A stretch of 38,867 bases of DNA. It comes from Sandaracinus sp. (GTDB lineage Bacteria; Myxococcota_A; Polyangia; Polyangiales; Houyiibacteriaceae). A program made the translations under genes and the position numbers. This document shows positions 33,021 to 38,867 of the stretch, in pieces. The notes beneath the pieces are model-generated. The model saw only the letters and a list, made by a program, of their open reading frames with translations. It was not told where the DNA came from and searched no databases. Where the stretch lies: the NCBI GenBank assembly GCA_020633125.1, contig JACKEH010000042.1, positions 1 through 38,867 on the forward strand, given 5' to 3'. How positions within the stretch are numbered: the first letter of the stretch is position 1; each line of letters starts with the position of its first letter.

Positions 33021-34175
33021 TCATTCCGTCGGAATGTCCAGCTCGAATCTCGCGCCCCCTTCAGGCAGAGACTGAGCTTGGATCACGCCGTCGTGTTTCT
33101 CGACGATGCGCTTGGAGAGCCAGAGTCCGAGGCCCACACCGTTGACCTTCGTGGTGTAGAGCGGCTCGAAGAGGTTGGCCTTCGCCTCGAGGGTGAACCC
33201 CGGTCCGTCGTCGGTGACCACCACCCGAAGGCGCTCCTCCGAGACGACTGCGTCGAGCTGCACCCACGAACGCGCCGCCTGGAGCGCGTTCTGCACGAGG
33301 TTGAAGATCACTTGGCGCAGCTGGCTGCCGTCGACGACGACCAATCCTTCGGAGACGTTCGTGCGCAACGACTTGTCGGTACGCGGCAACCCCGCCAGCG
33401 CGAGGTGCACGAGCTCGCCGAGCTCGACGGGCTCCCGCACCGGCGGCCGATCACGCGCGAGCTCCAAGAGGTCGGTGATGATGTGGTTCGAGCGCGCGAC
33501 CTGCTCACGGATGCGATCGATGTGTTTGGTCGTCTTCGGATCGTCGTCGCAGCGCCTCGCCAACAGATGCGTCGACGAGTCGATGACCGCGAGAGGGTTG
33601 CGAAGCTCGTGGCCGATGCTCGCGGCGAGCTTGCCCAAGCTCGCGAGCCGCTCCGACGTGCGCAGGCGCGCGTCGTAGTCGTCGCGAAAGGTCTCGAGCA
33701 TGACGGCGAGCTCGATGTCGAGCAGCTGATCGAGCGCGCACCACAAGCGCCGAATCTCCTCGGCGCTCCACCCTGCCTGCGGCGCTTCGTCGTCGAACGC
33801 GAGACGAAGGTTTCGACGCAGCAGGTTCATCATCGACACCATGTACCGCTGCGGTAGGCGAATGCGGACGTGCGCGCGGCCGATGCGCGCGCGCCGTTGC
33901 ACGTAGGCCGCGTCGTATTCCCCGTCGAAGAGGCTCACGATCCACGCCCGCAGATGCACCTTCTGCCGCTCGATCTGCGCGTCGTCGTCGAACACCGCGC
34001 GCTGCGTCGGGTTGGCGCTCAGCACCTCGTAGAAACGATCGACGATTTCGGGCGCGTGGGGCTCCACGAGCGGCTGGGCACGACGCAGCAACGCCGCCTC
34101 TTCGGCACCGAACCCCAAATCACGCGACAGCTCCTCGTAGAGCTCCACTGGATCCATCTCGCGCGAGCTTGCCAC
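33021..34175 (-). CDS. globin-coupled histidine kinase
   Basis: A 384-residue cytoplasmic sensor kinase. Residues 15-165 form a sensor globin: LGFGAEEAALL, RFYEVLSANP (distal Tyr49), KVHLRAWIVSLFDGEYDAAYVQRRARIGRAHVRI (proximal haem ligand His102), then RYMVSMMNLLRR. The HisKA box follows, with LGKLAASIGHELRNPLAVI (His189), and an ATPase domain with NLVQNALQAA, DDGPGF and GVGLGLWLSKRI. The layout is that of AfGcHK from Anaeromyxobacter, which binds O2, CO or NO at the haem and autophosphorylates. Counted from the internal ATG at 34157 the ligand is His96 and the phospho-His 183. GTG 34175 and ATG 34157 are both possible starts. It lies in tandem with the NarM-like and stress protein genes. 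Confidence 0.9.
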   Translation of the reverse strand: MASSREMDPVELYEELSRDLGFGAEEAALLRRAQPLVEPHAPEIVDRFYEVLSANPTQRAVFDDDAQIERQKVHLRAWIVSLFDGEYDAAYVQRRARIGRAHVRIRLPQRYMVSMMNLLRRNLRLAFDDEAPQAGWSAEEIRRLWCALDQLLDIELAVMLETFRDDYDARLRTSERLASLGKLAASIGHELRNPLAVIDSSTHLLARRCDDDPKTTKHIDRIREQVARSNHIITDLLELARDRPPVREPVELGELVHLALAGLPRTDKSLRTNVSEGLVVVDGSQLRQVIFNLVQNALQAARSWVQLDAVVSEERLRVVVTDDGPGFTLEAKANLFEPLYTTKVNGVGLGLWLSKRIVEKHDGVIQAQSLPEGGARFELDIPTE

Positions 34176-34178
34176 GGT

Positions 34179-34610
34179 TCACGCGCGGAGGAGCGCGCGG
34201 AAGAGCGTGAGAATGCGTGCGCGCTCCGCTTCGGTCGGCGCGCGAAAGAGCGCGTAGCGCAGATCGATCGGGAGGTCGGGCCAGACCCCCGCGTCCACGC
34301 CAGCCGGTGGCGACGGGTGCCGCCACGGATGCTCGAAACGTTCCTCGCTCGGACGTCGATCCGACGACCCGTCGCTGTGGGGCGCGCCGAGGAAGGTCTC
34401 GCGCAACCACGCCACGAGCTGCCGAAACGCGCGCCGCTCGATCGTCGAGTCGACACGCACGTCCACCAAACGTTGCCTTGCCAGACGCGGCAGACGTCGC
34501 CAATCGTGCTCGACGAGCTCCGCGCCGGTCTCGACGAGCTTTCGCTCGACCGATACCGGCATGCGCTCGAGGCGGTGGACCTCGGCATCCTCGTGGGGAA
34601 GCACCGTCAT
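34179..34610 (-). CDS. nitrate-reductase-associated (NarM-like) protein
   Basis: A 143-residue protein. The N-terminal half, LERMPVSVERKLVETGAELV followed by EHDWRRLPRLARQRLVDVRV, fits the pattern of the nitrate-reductase-associated family (a short hydrophobic-Met-Pro segment, R/E-KL-x5-Gly, a Trp-x-x-Leu, then RxxLV). In that family, the cyanobacterial member NarM is needed for nitrate reductase maturation. The C-terminal DLRYALFRAPTE is also in family style. The assignment is by eye. It overlaps the stress protein gene by 4 bp and lies 3 bp from the globin-kinase GTG, so it belongs to this operon. Confidence 0.5.
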   Translation of the reverse strand: MTVLPHEDAEVHRLERMPVSVERKLVETGAELVEHDWRRLPRLARQRLVDVRVDSTIERRAFRQLVAWLRETFLGAPHSDGSSDRRPSEERFEHPWRHPSPPAGVDAGVWPDLPIDLRYALFRAPTEAERARILTLFRALLRA

Positions 34611-35563
34611 GGCACCGTTTCCTCCCGTGGGTCGTTCGGGGGCGACGGCGGCTCGGAGTGACGCTTGGGCGGCACCACGAGCACCGGCACGGGCGAGGTC
34701 TGCAAGAGACGCTCGGCCGTGCTTCCGAGCAAGACGCGCGAGAGAGGTCCACCCGCGTGCGCCCCCGCCACGACGAGCTGAACCCCATGCGCCTGCGCCG
34801 CTTCCGCGAGCGCCGTGGCCGGCGAGCCCGGCCTCACTTCGACCTCGACGCGCGAACCGAGCGCGACGCCCTCCTCACGAAGGCGCGCGAGCACCGTGCG
34901 CTCCCACTCCTCGCGCACCCGCGCCCAATCGAGCGGGGCGTCGGCCGGCGCGAAGGGATCCTGCAGGACGTGCACGAGCACGTAGCGCGACTCGGGTCCC
35001 CCAATCGCGCGCGCCGCTTCGAGCGCGACGCGACCTCCCTCCGCGAGATCGACCGCGACGAGCACGTCCATCGCCGGAAGCCCGAGCGCCTTCTCGAGCG
35101 GCTCGACGTCCCCGGACGCGACCAACACCGGCGCGCCGGCGTGGCGCACGACCCGACGCGCGGTCGAGCCGAGCAGTCGATCGCGCAGACGCGCGAGCGC
35201 ACCTCCATGCCGAACGTGCGGACCGACGACGACGAGCGAAGGCCCGAGCTCCTTCGCCGCGTCGACGATCGCTTCCCACGGCCGTCCGACCGCGAGCGAG
35301 GTGCGGGTCTCGACCTGACCGGCCACGTGCACCGCGTGCTCGTCGAGCGTGCGACGCGCGTGCTCCCAGCGGGCGTGCAGACGCTCGGCCAACGCGTCGA
35401 TCGCCGGAGCGATGCCGGGGTCCGCGTCGGGCGGCACCGGATCCTCGCCGACCACGTGCACGGCATGAACGCGTGCGCCTTCGCGACGCGCCCAGGCCGC
35501 AGCGAGCTCCAGGGCTTCGTCGCCGGAGCGTTCGAGGTCGGTGGCTACGAGGATCGTCGGCAT
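34607..35563 (-). CDS. tandem-domain universal stress protein
   Basis: A 318-residue protein with two UspA domains, about 1-150 and 163-305. The first opens MPTILVATDLERSGDEALELAA and the second AMDVLVAVDLAEGGRVALEAA. Each ends with a LLGSTARRVVRHAGAPVLV- or LLGSTAERLLQTSPVPVLVV-type segment, the C-terminal part of the ATP-binding motif; the glycine-rich part before it is degenerate in both. UspA proteins adjust energy or redox stress responses and often lie next to respiratory genes. The gene starts 3 bp after the ccoG stop and overlaps the NarM-like gene (ATGA), so it is translated with them. Confidence 0.9.
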   Translation of the reverse strand: MPTILVATDLERSGDEALELAAAWARREGARVHAVHVVGEDPVPPDADPGIAPAIDALAERLHARWEHARRTLDEHAVHVAGQVETRTSLAVGRPWEAIVDAAKELGPSLVVVGPHVRHGGALARLRDRLLGSTARRVVRHAGAPVLVASGDVEPLEKALGLPAMDVLVAVDLAEGGRVALEAARAIGGPESRYVLVHVLQDPFAPADAPLDWARVREEWERTVLARLREEGVALGSRVEVEVRPGSPATALAEAAQAHGVQLVVAGAHAGGPLSRVLLGSTAERLLQTSPVPVLVVPPKRHSEPPSPPNDPREETVP

Positions 35564-35566
35564 GGG

Positions 35567-36976
35567 TCACTCTCCGCTGGCGAGGGGCCCGAGGAAGGTA
35601 GCCGAGAGATCGATCGGTTGGTCCGCATCTTCCGCGCGGACGCGCAACCGGACTTGGAGCCCACGCCGCACCTCCGAAGTGGGCAAGCGCACGATCACCG
35701 GCACGTGGCGATCCGCGCCTCCGTCGAGGCTGACCTCCGGCGTCGGCACCACGTACTCGAAGGAAACCGCGTCGTTTTCGACCGGCTCGATTCGGTAGGT
35801 GACGGTGTGGTCGGTCTTGTTCACGAGGTGGACCTGGACGGTGTTGCGGACGAGCCCGTCCTCCACGACGAAGGGCGTTCCCCCCGGCGGGCGCAGAAGA
35901 TTCGCGGCAAAGGGCTCGTGGCTCCGTAGAGCGAAGACCATGCCGACCACCCAAGCGAGAAAGACCGCCACGTAGATGAAGAGGCGAGGCCGCAGCAGCT
36001 TCGGCTTGATCGAGGCGTCGTCGAAGCGTCGTTGCGAGTCGTAGCGAACCAGACCCGTCGGACGCTTCAGCTTCGTCATCACCTCGTCGCACGCGTCAAC
36101 GCAGGCCGCGCACCCGATGCACTCGAGCTGCAGGCCGTTTCGAATGTCGATGCCGGTGGGGCAGACCTGCACGCAACGAGCGCAGTCGACGCAATCGCCG
36201 AGCTTCTCGTCTTTGGACTTCTTGCCCCGCGGCTCCCCTCGCGCGACGTCGTAGCCGATCACCAGGGTGTCGCGGTCGGTGAGCGTCGACTGCAGGCGGC
36301 CGTAAGGGCAGATGATCAGGCAGAGCTGCTCGCGGAACCACGCGAAGTTGCCGTAGAGCACGAGCGACATCGCGGCCATCCAGCCGAAGGCCTGGGGATG
36401 CTCCGAGGGCGAGCGCTGCATCATGTCGAGCAGCGAGGGCAGCGACACGAAGTAGCTCAGGAAGAAGTGCGAGAAGAAGAGGCTGAAGAGCACGAAGAGC
36501 GCGTGCTTGGCGACCTTCCGCCAGATCTTGTCGCCGTTCCACGGGCCGGCGTTGCGCTTGAGGCGCGCGTTGCGTGGACCCTCCACGAGGCGCTCGATGC
36601 GGCGGTACACGCCTTCGAGGAAGACCGTCTGCGGGCATGCGTAGCCGCACCACACGCGACCCCAGAGCGTCGTGACGACGATCAGCACGAACGCGATGCC
36701 GGTGAGCAAGAAGAAGACGAGCCAGAAGTCCTGGGCGTTGAAGCTGCCGCCGAAGAGGAAGAAGCGGCGGTGCTCGATGTCGAGGAAGACCGCCGGTCGA
36801 CCGCCGATCTGGATCAGCGGCAGGATCAGGTAGATCACCATCAAGACGGCGAAGACCACCCAGCGAATGCGCGTGAAGCGACCGCTCACGTCGGCGGGGT
36901 GGACGTAGTTGCGCGAGCCGTCTTTGTTCAGCGAGCTCGCGGGGCCATCTTGAAGGACGGGAAGTCGGCGGGACAT
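35567..36976 (-). CDS. ccoG: CcoG/RdxA/FixG-type cytochrome oxidase assembly protein
   Basis: A 469-residue inner-membrane ferredoxin-like protein. Membrane segments lie at about 39-58, 84-106, 157-185 and 200-215, and another at 334-352. A cysteine motif near the membrane, WCGYACPQTVFLEG, is followed by a second, CLIICPYGRLQ, and a double [4Fe-4S] ferredoxin domain (CVDCARCVQVCPTG and CIGCAACVDACDEV). The C-terminal 110 residues are a periplasmic beta-sandwich (FixG C-terminal domain). CcoG reduces copper for delivery to the binuclear centre of cbb3 oxidases. The start MSRRLPVLQ (ATG 36976) lies after a 250-bp gap from ccoP that contains a terminator, so it probably has its own promoter. It leads the sensor operon. 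Confidence 0.93.
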   Translation of the reverse strand: MSRRLPVLQDGPASSLNKDGSRNYVHPADVSGRFTRIRWVVFAVLMVIYLILPLIQIGGRPAVFLDIEHRRFFLFGGSFNAQDFWLVFFLLTGIAFVLIVVTTLWGRVWCGYACPQTVFLEGVYRRIERLVEGPRNARLKRNAGPWNGDKIWRKVAKHALFVLFSLFFSHFFLSYFVSLPSLLDMMQRSPSEHPQAFGWMAAMSLVLYGNFAWFREQLCLIICPYGRLQSTLTDRDTLVIGYDVARGEPRGKKSKDEKLGDCVDCARCVQVCPTGIDIRNGLQLECIGCAACVDACDEVMTKLKRPTGLVRYDSQRRFDDASIKPKLLRPRLFIYVAVFLAWVVGMVFALRSHEPFAANLLRPPGGTPFVVEDGLVRNTVQVHLVNKTDHTVTYRIEPVENDAVSFEYVVPTPEVSLDGGADRHVPVIVRLPTSEVRRGLQVRLRVRAEDADQPIDLSATFLGPLASGE

Positions 36977-37117
36977 GTCTGGGAACCTCGTCGAGCGGCG
37001 TCCCCACGCGCACTCGCTCGGCCCCTCCCCGAGCAAGAGCCGTGCGCGAGAGCACGACGCAAGGGATGCGAGGACGTCGTGCGGTCGGCACGTCGCGGCG
37101 ACCGCGAACGAATCCTC

Positions 37118-37154
37118 AAAAAGCGACGGGCGAAGCGTGGTGCTTCGCCCGTCG
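37118..37154 (-). terminator. strong intrinsic terminator of the cco operon
   Basis: A perfect 13-bp stem CGACGGGCGAAGC/GCTTCGCCCGTCG with a five-base loop, followed on the minus strand by CTTTTTG. It lies 76 bp past the ccoP stop and separates the oxidase from ccoG. Confidence 0.92.
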
Positions 37155-37229
37155 TCGAGCCCGTCGGCTCTCGGCGCTCCCGTCGGAGCGCGGGAGATCC
37201 CGAGGATGGACGTCGGGATCTCCGAGCTC

Positions 37230-37949
37230 TCAGCCGCGTTGGTCCTCGCCCGAAGGCGCAACCGCGTCGTCCGTGGGCGCAGCATTTTCGTCGCCCGGTG
37301 CCTCGGCGGCTTCCGGCGCTTCTTCCGCCGCTTCGACGGCCTCTTCCGCTCCTTCTTCCACCGCCTCGCCCGGAGCGTCGCCGCTCGCCGCGCCCGGCAC
37401 CCAACGCTCGCCCTGCGGCTCCTTGCCCGCGACGTTGGTGTCGCGAATCGAGAGCACGAAGGCCGTCAGCTGCTGCACCTTCTCGGCGCCGAGCGGACCG
37501 TTCCACGCGGGCATGCCGTTCTGGAGCGCGCCTTCACCGATCGTGCGGTGAATGTCGACGGGCGAGCCGCCGTGAATCCAGAACGCGTCCGTGAGGTTCG
37601 GGCCGATGTTTCCTTCGCCCTGCTCCTTGTGGCAGACGGCGCAGTTCGACGCGAAGAGGGCCTGACCCGCCGACACCGCCTCGGGGTTGCCCGCCATCGC
37701 GACGAGCAAGTCCTCGCTCACCTCGCCGCCGGAGCGCTCCTGCAACGCGATGGCGTACTCCTGACCCGGCAACGGGACCGACTCGAACTCGTGGTACGCG
37801 AACCAGTAGAAGACCGCGAACACGATCGCGCCGTAGAAGGTCCACAGCCACCAGTTCGGCAGCTCGTTGTCCGCCTCTTCGATGCCGTCGTAGACGTGCA
37901 GGATCTCGCCCTGAATCTCGTCGACACGCTTCTCTTTGAGCTCAGCCAT
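37230..37949 (-). CDS. ccoP: cbb3 oxidase subunit CcoP, mono-haem form
   Basis: A 239-residue membrane-anchored cytochrome c. The N-terminus has the CcoP signature DGIEEADNELPNWWLWTFYG and one membrane helix (about 34-53). A single haem motif, CAVCH (Cys103, Cys106, His107), follows with Met146 in NGMPAW as the likely sixth ligand. Typical CcoP has two haem c motifs; only one is present. The last 50 residues are an Ala/Glu/Pro-rich acidic tail. It passes electrons from soluble cytochrome c to CcoO and CcoN. Its start overlaps ccoQ by 8 bp. No frameshift that would hide a second motif was seen. Confidence 0.9.
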   Translation of the reverse strand: MAELKEKRVDEIQGEILHVYDGIEEADNELPNWWLWTFYGAIVFAVFYWFAYHEFESVPLPGQEYAIALQERSGGEVSEDLLVAMAGNPEAVSAGQALFASNCAVCHKEQGEGNIGPNLTDAFWIHGGSPVDIHRTIGEGALQNGMPAWNGPLGAEKVQQLTAFVLSIRDTNVAGKEPQGERWVPGAASGDAPGEAVEEGAEEAVEAAEEAPEAAEAPGDENAAPTDDAVAPSGEDQRG

Positions 37950-38196
37950 GGTGCTTCTCCGTGCTCACTGCCTTCACGGACGGGTTGGCGGACGCCCCCT
38001 GAAACGAGAGCGTGTCGAACGAGGTCCCCTCGCCCTCGAGGACGAGGTGGGCGCGGGCGTCGACGTCACTCTTCTTCAGGAGGAACGTGCGAATCGTGAC
38101 CACCACGAAGACGACGAGGAAGAGAATCAGCGCGATCTTCGGGAAGGCGAGCATCGGGCTCGCGCCGAAGAAGTCCTTCACGAGCCAGCCGATCAT
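37942..38196 (-). CDS. ccoQ: cbb3 oxidase subunit CcoQ-like
   Basis: An 84-residue protein with one membrane helix (about 17-36: LAFPKIALILFLVVFVVVTI) and a short charged cytoplasmic tail. It lies between ccoO and ccoP, the usual position of CcoQ, which stabilises the assembled oxidase. The sequence is weakly conserved in this family, so position and topology carry the call. The ATG overlaps the stop of ccoO by 4 bp. Confidence 0.75.
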   Translation of the reverse strand: MIGWLVKDFFGASPMLAFPKIALILFLVVFVVVTIRTFLLKKSDVDARAHLVLEGEGTSFDTLSFQGASANPSVKAVSTEKHHG

Positions 38197-38867
38197 CGGG
38201 CCACCTCCGCGGCGTCCGCCGCATTCGTACGAAGCGCGACCTCACCCTCGCCCGCACCGCCCGCCGGGCGGGCCGGGACGTTGCCGAGGCGCTGCAGGTA
38301 AGAGATGAGCGCGACGAGCTTGCTGTGCGGCTGCAGGTCGCAGCCGTTCTCACCTTCGGCGCCGTAGACGAGGCCGTCGGTGCAGAGGCGCACGCCGGCA
38401 TCCTGCGCGAGGTACGCCACGATCTCGTCGTGCTGACGCTGCGCGCTCTCGCTCGCCGTCTGAATCTCCTCGGGGCGGTACGGCACCCCGAGGCTCCGCA
38501 TCGCGCGCATCTTGTCGGCCGACGCGTCGAAGTCGACGGTGTCGACCGCCATGTGCGTGTAGGGCGGCATGTTCGAGCCAGGCGAGATCTCGCGAGGGTC
38601 GAGCATGTGGCGGTAGTGCCACGTGTGGTTGTACTTGCCGCCGACACGCGCGAGGTCGGGACCGATGCGGCGCGAGCCCCACTGGAACGGGTGATCGAAG
38701 ATCGAGTCGTCCATGGTGTTCGGCTGGCCGTAGCGCGCCGTCTCCCACGTGAAGGGACGAATCATCTGCGAGTGGCAGGTGTAGCAACCCTCGGAGACGT
38801 AGATGTCGCGGCCCTCGAGCTCGAGCGCCGAGTACGGGACGTTGCGCGTCGCCGCCATCTGCTCCGG
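38193..38867 (-). CDS. ccoO: cbb3 oxidase subunit CcoO, N-terminus cut by window edge
   Basis: The C-terminal 225 residues of CcoO; the reading frame continues beyond the right edge. The haem c motif is in EGCYTCHSQMIRPF, preceded by YSALELEGRDIYVSEG, both hallmark CcoO stretches. HPFQWGSRRIGPDLARVGGKY and GSNMPPYTHM supply the conserved Pro and axial Met. The catalytic subunit CcoN should lie further right, or the two may be fused; this cannot be seen. It is the electron relay between CcoP and the haem-copper centre. Confidence 0.93.
   Translation of the reverse strand, partial: PEQMAATRNVPYSALELEGRDIYVSEGCYTCHSQMIRPFTWETARYGQPNTMDDSIFDHPFQWGSRRIGPDLARVGGKYNHTWHYRHMLDPREISPGSNMPPYTHMAVDTVDFDASADKMRAMRSLGVPYRPEEIQTASESAQRQHDEIVAYLAQDAGVRLCTDGLVYGAEGENGCDLQPHSKLVALISYLQRLGNVPARPAGGAGEGEVALRTNAADAAEVAR

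Overview
The window is high-GC DNA from what looks like a Myxococcota bacterium, probably of the Polyangia/Sandaracinus type. This rests on a secreted protein ending in a MYXO-CTERM sorting tail, MopE-type and DUF4215-type cysteine repeats, many small lipoproteins with Asp/Gly/Thr-rich linkers, and a globin-coupled histidine kinase of the kind known from Anaeromyxobacter. No phage, IS element, CRISPR array, rRNA or tRNA gene was recognised.

Left part (1-7400): a minus-strand run with an ion permease cut by the window edge, two translationally coupled unknown proteins (one with a Pro-His-Lys repeat), a membrane protein and a lipoprotein. A plus-strand DUF4132 protein then converges on a minus-strand DUF3095 protein.

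Secreted hydrolases and lipoproteins (7400-19550): two lipoprotein alpha/beta hydrolases are each preceded by the same palindrome at the same distance from a -35 box, which suggests one regulator. Between them lies a mosaic of diverged repeats containing the orphan 3' end of a second hydrolase copy. Further on are small lipoproteins, a 27-bp minisatellite, a hexanucleotide tract in front of a lipoprotein that carries a related hexamer, a five-repeat DUF4215 lipoprotein, a TPR protein, a MhuD-like haem-degrading enzyme and a glyoxalase I. Several gene-free stretches here are rich in hairpins and short repeats.

Core (19560-26500): a GT2 glycosyltransferase, dnaA with a palindromic DnaA-box-like site over its likely promoter and a gene-free region that is a weak oriC candidate, a THUMP-domain RNA methyltransferase coupled to a His-rich lipoprotein, and a chemoreceptor. 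Then come a lipoprotein overlapping a secreted M23 peptidase with VCBS and MopE repeats (26866-30032) and one unknown membrane protein.

Right part (31116-38867): a co-directional respiratory cluster reading leftwards. ccoO (partial), ccoQ and a mono-haem ccoP end in a strong terminator. Then ccoG, a tandem universal stress protein, a small NarM-like protein, a globin-coupled histidine kinase, a stand-alone receiver and a REC-PAS-histidine kinase follow with mostly minimal gaps. I infer that oxygen or another haem ligand is sensed beside the high-affinity oxidase and passed through a phosphorelay whose DNA-binding output is not in the window.
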